Shown in pieces: positions 4,784 through 8,283 of a stretch of DNA of 8,283 nt. Under the pieces are notes generated by a model. It did not search any database and was not told where the DNA came from. It saw nothing but the letters and a program-made list of their open reading frames with translations. Position numbers and translations under genes: made by a program. Source of the stretch: Deltaproteobacteria bacterium (GTDB lineage Bacteria > Desulfobacterota > Deferrimicrobia > Deferrimicrobiales > Deferrimicrobiaceae); the NCBI GenBank assembly GCA_003105225.1, contig PQAK01000128.1, forward strand, positions 1-8,283. The letters run 5' to 3'. Positions within the stretch are counted from its first letter, which is position 1, and each line of letters starts with the position of its first letter.

Positions 4784-6526
4784 ATGGAAAACTCGACTGT
4801 AGAAGTCCGGGACCGCGCTGGAGAAGTGATTTTCTGGAGAGATTACCTCAAGAGGGGGCGGGAGCGGGGCATCCGGAAGAATATCCTGGATTCCTGGGAA
4901 CGGTGCTCGCGCGTAGGCTTGAACCCGTATGAAAAGAACCTCCCGCGGCTGATCGATAATCCCGAATTCAAGAGGCGGCTGGAGCAGCATTCCGAAATCG
5001 TCGAACTGTTCCAGTTCTATACGAAACGCTTTACCGGCATGCTGGAGCAGGTGGGGGCCTGCTCGTTCGTCTGCGACAGCACCGGCTACGTCCTGTCGCG
5101 GGTGGGATACGGGAAAATCCTCAGATATTGCGACGACGTCTCCATCCGCGAGGGGGCGAACTGCAGCGAGGCGAGCATCGGCACCAACGCTCCCGGCCTT
5201 GCGCTCATCACCCGCGAGCCGGTGGTCGTCACGGCCGACGAGCACTACTCCACCACCTATCATCCGGCCTTCTGCGTGGCATCCCCCATCCTGGACGAGA
5301 ACCGCAACCTCCTGGGGTGCGTCGATATCACGAAGTTCTTCGACCGCTATATCTCCGAGGACATGAAAAAGCATCTCCTGAACCTGGCCATTTCCCTTTC
5401 GGACATGATCCGGAACGAGGTTTTCCTGGGAAAGTTCGTCCGCACCTCTCCTCTCCTCCAACCGGGCATCGTCACGATCGGGACCGGCAAATTACGGCCC
5501 CACGCGCCGCCTGTCCGTGAACCGCATCCTTCTTCCATGGCATCCGCGGCTCCCGCAGGCGATCAGGTCACCTTCTCCGACATCCTCGGAAGTTCCCCCC
5601 TTCTCTCGAAGACGCTTCGCATCGCGCAATCCTACAGCCGGAAGGAAGGGAACATCCTGATCCAGGGGGAAACGGGAACGGGGAAGGAGATGCTGGCCAG
5701 GGCGATCCACAGCGGCAGCGGAAGGAGCGGGGGACCCTTCGTGGCCGTCAACTGCGCCGCCATTCCCGTGGACCTTGCCGAGAGCGAGCTTTTCGGATAC
5801 GAGCGGGGCGCCTTCACCGGCGCGAAGACCGAGGGACATCCCGGCAAGTTCGAAATGGCCCACGGGGGGACCATCTTCCTGGATGAAATCAACTCCATGC
5901 CGCTCACCGTGCAGGCGAAAATCCTGCGCGCGGTGGAAACCAAGCGGATTTCCCGGATCAACGGGAAGCACGAAGTCCACATCGATGTCCGCATCATCGC
6001 CGCGAGCAACAATAGCCTGTCCGACGAGGTAGCGAAGGGGGGATTTCGCAAGGACCTCTATTTCCGCCTGAACGTCCTTCGCCTGATCGTCCCTTCGCTC
6101 CGGGAGATCCGGGAGGACATCCCCCTGCTCATGGATGCCTTTCTCTCCACGTTCGCCCGGGTATTCGAGGCCCCCGTGAAGACCGTTTCGTTCGGGACGA
6201 AACGGAAGCTTCTCTCCCACGACTGGCCGGGCAATATCCGGGAGCTCAAAAACTGCGTCGAGTTCCTCTATCACACCGTGGAAGAGGACACGATCCTCGA
6301 GAACCACCTGCCGCCGGAAATCGGGGGCGGGTGCTCCCCGGTATCCGATCCGGGAGGTTCGGCCGACGCTCCGGGTGCGGCGGTGCGCGACCTCGCTTCC
6401 GTCGAAAGGGACTTCCTGGCGGAAACGATGCGGGAATGCGGAAACAACGCGGCGGACGCGGCGAAACGGCTCGGGTTCTCCCGCAGCACCATGTACCGGA
6501 AGTTGAAGAAACACGGGATGCTGTAA
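4784..6526 (+). CDS. Sigma-54-dependent transcriptional activator, AcoR type (GAF, AAA+, Fis HTH)
   Basis: A complete 580-residue enhancer-binding protein. ATG at 4784 follows a modest GGAAG (4772-4776); an in-frame TTG at 4766 has no better site. The N-terminal part (about 35-215) resembles the AcoR sensor: EGANCSEASIGTNAP around 123-137, then HYSTTYHPAFCVASPI around 154-169 and a GCVDIT segment, forming a GAF-type ligand pocket. A Pro/Ser-rich linker (about 222-262) joins the AAA+ domain (about 263-505): Walker A GETGTGKE at 295-302, sigma-54-contacting GAFTGA at 342-347, Walker B GTIFLDEI at 362-369, likely arginine fingers near R422 and R428, and WPGNIRELKN at 481-490. The C-terminus (about 553-578) is a Fis-type helix-turn-helix. 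Intact GAFTGA predicts true activation of sigma-54 polymerase. Its likely target is the aldehyde dehydrogenase downstream, which has a matching promoter. The ligand is unknown; acetoin, alcohols or aldehydes are the usual guesses for this type. Confidence 0.93.
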   Translation: MENSTVEVRDRAGEVIFWRDYLKRGRERGIRKNILDSWERCSRVGLNPYEKNLPRLIDNPEFKRRLEQHSEIVELFQFYTKRFTGMLEQVGACSFVCDSTGYVLSRVGYGKILRYCDDVSIREGANCSEASIGTNAPGLALITREPVVVTADEHYSTTYHPAFCVASPILDENRNLLGCVDITKFFDRYISEDMKKHLLNLAISLSDMIRNEVFLGKFVRTSPLLQPGIVTIGTGKLRPHAPPVREPHPSSMASAAPAGDQVTFSDILGSSPLLSKTLRIAQSYSRKEGNILIQGETGTGKEMLARAIHSGSGRSGGPFVAVNCAAIPVDLAESELFGYERGAFTGAKTEGHPGKFEMAHGGTIFLDEINSMPLTVQAKILRAVETKRISRINGKHEVHIDVRIIAASNNSLSDEVAKGGFRKDLYFRLNVLRLIVPSLREIREDIPLLMDAFLSTFARVFEAPVKTVSFGTKRKLLSHDWPGNIRELKNCVEFLYHTVEEDTILENHLPPEIGGGCSPVSDPGGSADAPGAAVRDLASVERDFLAETMRECGNNAADAAKRLGFSRSTMYRKLKKHGML

Positions 6527-6538
6527 TTGTAGCGCCTG

Positions 6539-6566
6539 GAAAAGGGGGGGGCCTTCCCCCTCTTTC
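6539..6566 (+). terminator. Hairpin after the regulator gene, probable terminator
   Basis: GAAA (6539-6542) pairs with TTTC (6563-6566) and five G (6545-6549) pair with CCCCC (6556-6560), with one mismatch and one G-T pair between the two blocks and a loop of six. The stem is strong but the bases after it (GTCCC) are not T-rich, so efficiency is uncertain. It lies 12 nt past the stop and would insulate the sigma-54 promoter from the regulator's transcript. Confidence 0.5.
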
Positions 6567-6725
6567 GTCCCACAATTGATCCTGATGTCTCATATCTGAA
6601 TTCATGATTTCCGCCCGTTTGCACGCCTGCGGCCTCCGCGAGACGCCCGATCCCGATCAAATGGATTTCCCCTTATATTCCAATTAAATAACTTGCGCTC
6701 GGCGCCATGGGACCGAAGGGGTTCA
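6567..6725. promoter_or_regulatory. Likely enhancer region for the sigma-54 activator
   Basis: This stretch lies between the hairpin and the -24/-12 element, where an activator binding site would be expected. It holds short symmetric candidates: TGAATTCA (6597-6604), GCGG-CCT-CCGC (6629-6639) and a distant pair TTGATC (6576-6581) / GATCAA (6655-6660). None is long or repeated enough to name as the operator. The right end (6670-6690) is AT-rich, which would help DNA looping. Confidence 0.35.
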
Positions 6726-6741
6726 TGGCATCACAATTGCT
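6726..6741 (+). promoter_or_regulatory. Sigma-54 (RpoN) -24/-12 promoter of the aldehyde dehydrogenase gene
   Basis: TGGCAT-N5-TTGCT matches the sigma-54 consensus TGGCAC-N5-TTGCW at all but one of the specified bases. The invariant GG (6727-6728) and GC (6739-6740) are exactly 10 nt apart. The start of transcription would fall near 6752, about 33 nt before the ATG at 6785, leaving room for the ribosome binding site. The gene immediately upstream encodes an activator of the sigma-54 type, which supports the call. Confidence 0.85.
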
Positions 6742-6784
6742 TACTGCATCCCCAACGATTTCATTCCTCGCAGGGAGGTCTTTT

Positions 6785-8260
6785 ATGGACGCCGTCGCAC
6801 AGAAGGAATATGGCCATTTCATCGGTGGAAACTGGCAGCCGTCCGGCTCCGGAAAAACCATCGACGTCATCAATCCCGCCACCGGAGATCTCCTCACCCG
6901 CGTCGCCGCGGGAAACTCCAAGGACGTGGACCTCGCGGTCGAGGCGGCCGAAAAGGCCTTCGAGCAGTGGAAGGCGACCTCCCCGATCGAGCGCCAGAAC
7001 ATCCTCCTGGAAATCGCGGCGAGGATCGAGAAGCGGGCGAACGACTACGCCATGCTGGAAACCCGGAACGTGGGGAAGCCGATCCGCGAAAGCTCGTTCA
7101 TCGACGTCCCGTTCGCTGTCGATCATTTCCGGTATTTTGCGGGCGTCCTCAGGAATCTGCAGGGGCATACCCAGGTAACCGACCCGACAACGCTGCACAT
7201 GACTCTCCGCGAGCCGATCGGGGTCGTGGGCCACATTCTCCCGTGGAACTTCCCCCTGCTCCTCGCCGCCTGGAAGCTTGCGCCGGCGCTCGCGGCCGGC
7301 AACACGGCCGTGATGAAGCCCGCCGAGCAGACCCCCCTCACCCTGCTCCAGCTCGCCGAGGACCTGAAGGATCTTCTTCCTCCGGGCGTGCTGAACGTCG
7401 TGACGGGATACGGTCCCGACGTCGGAGCGCCCCTGGCCAGCCACCCACGGGTCCGGAAGCTCTCCTTCACGGGCGAGACGACGACGGGCCGGCTCATCCT
7501 GCAGTACGCATCGGAGAACATCGTCCCCGCCACCATGGAGCTGGGCGGCAAAAGCCCGCACATCATCTTCCCCGATGCCGACGTCGAGCGTGCCATCGAA
7601 GGCGTCATGATCGGGATCTTCTTCAACCAGGGGGAGGTCTGCACCGCCGGCTCCCGCCTGTTCGTGCACGACGCGATCTACGACAGCTTCGTGGAAAAGC
7701 TCGTCGCCAAGGCCAAGGGGATCAAGGTCGGCGACCCGATGAAGGCGGATACCCAGCTCGGGCCGATCGTCTCCCGGGAACAGTTGGAGAAGGTCCTCTC
7801 CTACATCGAGATCGGGAAGAAGGAAGGGGCGACGCTCCTTTGCGGGGGGACACGCCCCGCGGATCCCGCCCTCGCCAAGGGATTCTTCGTCACGCCGGCC
7901 GTGTTCGGCAACGTCCGGAACAAGATGCGGATCGCGCAGGAAGAGATCTTCGGGCCGGTCGTCTCCGTGATCCGGTGGAAAGACTACGACGCCATGATCG
8001 CCGAGGCCAACGACATCGCCTACGGCCTGGGGGCGGGGCTCTGGACGGAGAACCTCCCGGTCGCGGTCAAGACGGCCAAGGCGCTGCAGGCGGGCACGGT
8101 CTGGATCAACTCCTACAATGCCCTCTTCGCGGGGGCGCCGTTCGGCGGGTACAAGAAGAGCGGCTTCGGCAGGGAATGCGCCTTCGAGACCCTGATGCAT
8201 TACACCCAGACCAAGAGCCTCTTCATCAACACGGCCGAGAAGCCGATGGGCCTGTACTAG
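6785..8260 (+). CDS. NAD(P)-dependent aldehyde dehydrogenase, AcoD/ExaC-like
   Basis: A 491-residue enzyme of normal length that oxidises an aldehyde to the acid with NAD(P)+ in the cytoplasm. Catalytic residues are intact: oxyanion Asn155 in PWNFP, cofactor-binding Lys178 in MKPAEQTP, general base Glu252 in MELGGKSP, and nucleophile Cys286 in NQGEVCTAGSR; EEIFGPV and PFGGYKKSGFGRE follow near the C-terminus. FTGETTTGRLI (228-238) resembles acetaldehyde dehydrogenases of the AcoD/ExaC group, though CTAGSR lacks the second Cys often seen after the nucleophile in that group. Substrate is therefore uncertain: acetaldehyde or another short or aromatic aldehyde. ATG at 6785 is chosen because GGGAGGT (6773-6779) lies 5 nt upstream and because in-frame ATGs at 6707 and 6725 lie before the predicted transcription start. 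Expression should depend on sigma-54 and the neighbouring activator. Confidence 0.93.
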   Translation: MDAVAQKEYGHFIGGNWQPSGSGKTIDVINPATGDLLTRVAAGNSKDVDLAVEAAEKAFEQWKATSPIERQNILLEIAARIEKRANDYAMLETRNVGKPIRESSFIDVPFAVDHFRYFAGVLRNLQGHTQVTDPTTLHMTLREPIGVVGHILPWNFPLLLAAWKLAPALAAGNTAVMKPAEQTPLTLLQLAEDLKDLLPPGVLNVVTGYGPDVGAPLASHPRVRKLSFTGETTTGRLILQYASENIVPATMELGGKSPHIIFPDADVERAIEGVMIGIFFNQGEVCTAGSRLFVHDAIYDSFVEKLVAKAKGIKVGDPMKADTQLGPIVSREQLEKVLSYIEIGKKEGATLLCGGTRPADPALAKGFFVTPAVFGNVRNKMRIAQEEIFGPVVSVIRWKDYDAMIAEANDIAYGLGAGLWTENLPVAVKTAKALQAGTVWINSYNALFAGAPFGGYKKSGFGRECAFETLMHYTQTKSLFINTAEKPMGLY

Positions 8261-8283
8261 AGCCCGCATTTCTCACCGGGCTC
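8260..8283 (+). terminator. Terminator-like hairpin after the aldehyde dehydrogenase gene, at the window edge
   Basis: GAGCCCG (8260-8266, starting in the last base of the stop codon) and CGGGCTC (8277-8283) form a perfect 7-bp stem with a 10-nt loop. The window stops at the end of the stem, so a T-run cannot be seen. The position suggests the dehydrogenase is transcribed alone. Confidence 0.6.

Noticed and set aside
5492..6514. 340-codon open frame on the - strand, opposite the regulator's AAA+ domain
   Set aside because: Antisense to strongly conserved motifs and without a recognisable protein signature.
6761..8269. 502-codon open frame on the - strand, opposite the aldehyde dehydrogenase
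   Set aside because: It is the mirror of a well-supported enzyme gene; its protein is a low-complexity Arg/Asp/Gly/Val mix without motifs.

Overview
All six genes in this window lie on the + strand. The DNA is GC-rich, with two AT-richer intergenic patches (about 2185-2220 and 4600-4760). It suggests a Geobacter-like or related deltaproteobacterial anaerobe. The best clue is the truncated multiheme c-type cytochrome at the left edge, whose CX4CH...CXXCH arrangement is typical of a domain expanded in Geobacter-type metal reducers. The assignment is an inference from domain type and style, not from a marker gene.

Left part (1-1087): the C-terminal end of a secreted multiheme cytochrome, then a small exported protein of unknown function with two tandem 27-residue WETWP repeats and a C-terminal hydrophobic segment ending in a Gly-rich tail. 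Centre-left (1142-2074): a complete PLP-dependent cysteine synthase of the CysM/CysK family, followed at once by a GC hairpin that may end its transcript. Centre (2242-4460): a phospholipase D-type cardiolipin synthase with two HKD motifs and a lipoprotein-like N-terminus, then, 47 bp on, a secreted protein with a Trp/Tyr-rich middle and a Gln/Arg-rich tail. These two may be co-transcribed and may concern the cell envelope.

Right part (4715-8283): the most coherent unit. A near-consensus sigma-70 promoter (TTGACT, 17 bp, TATAAT) drives an AcoR-type sigma-54 enhancer-binding regulator (GAF-type sensor, AAA+ with intact GAFTGA, Fis-type helix-turn-helix). A hairpin follows it. A -24/-12 element with exact GG-N10-GC spacing then lies just upstream of an NAD(P)-dependent aldehyde dehydrogenase of the AcoD/ExaC type. 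The gene ends in a perfect 7-bp inverted repeat at the window edge. The natural reading is a local switch: the regulator senses a small molecule, perhaps the aldehyde or its parent alcohol or acetoin, and activates the dehydrogenase through sigma-54.

I see no mobile element, CRISPR array, tRNA or rRNA. I found no clearly new multi-gene system. The least explained parts are the WETWP-repeat protein, the Trp/Tyr- and Gln-rich protein beside the lipoprotein-like cardiolipin synthase, and the odd heme motifs of the cytochrome.
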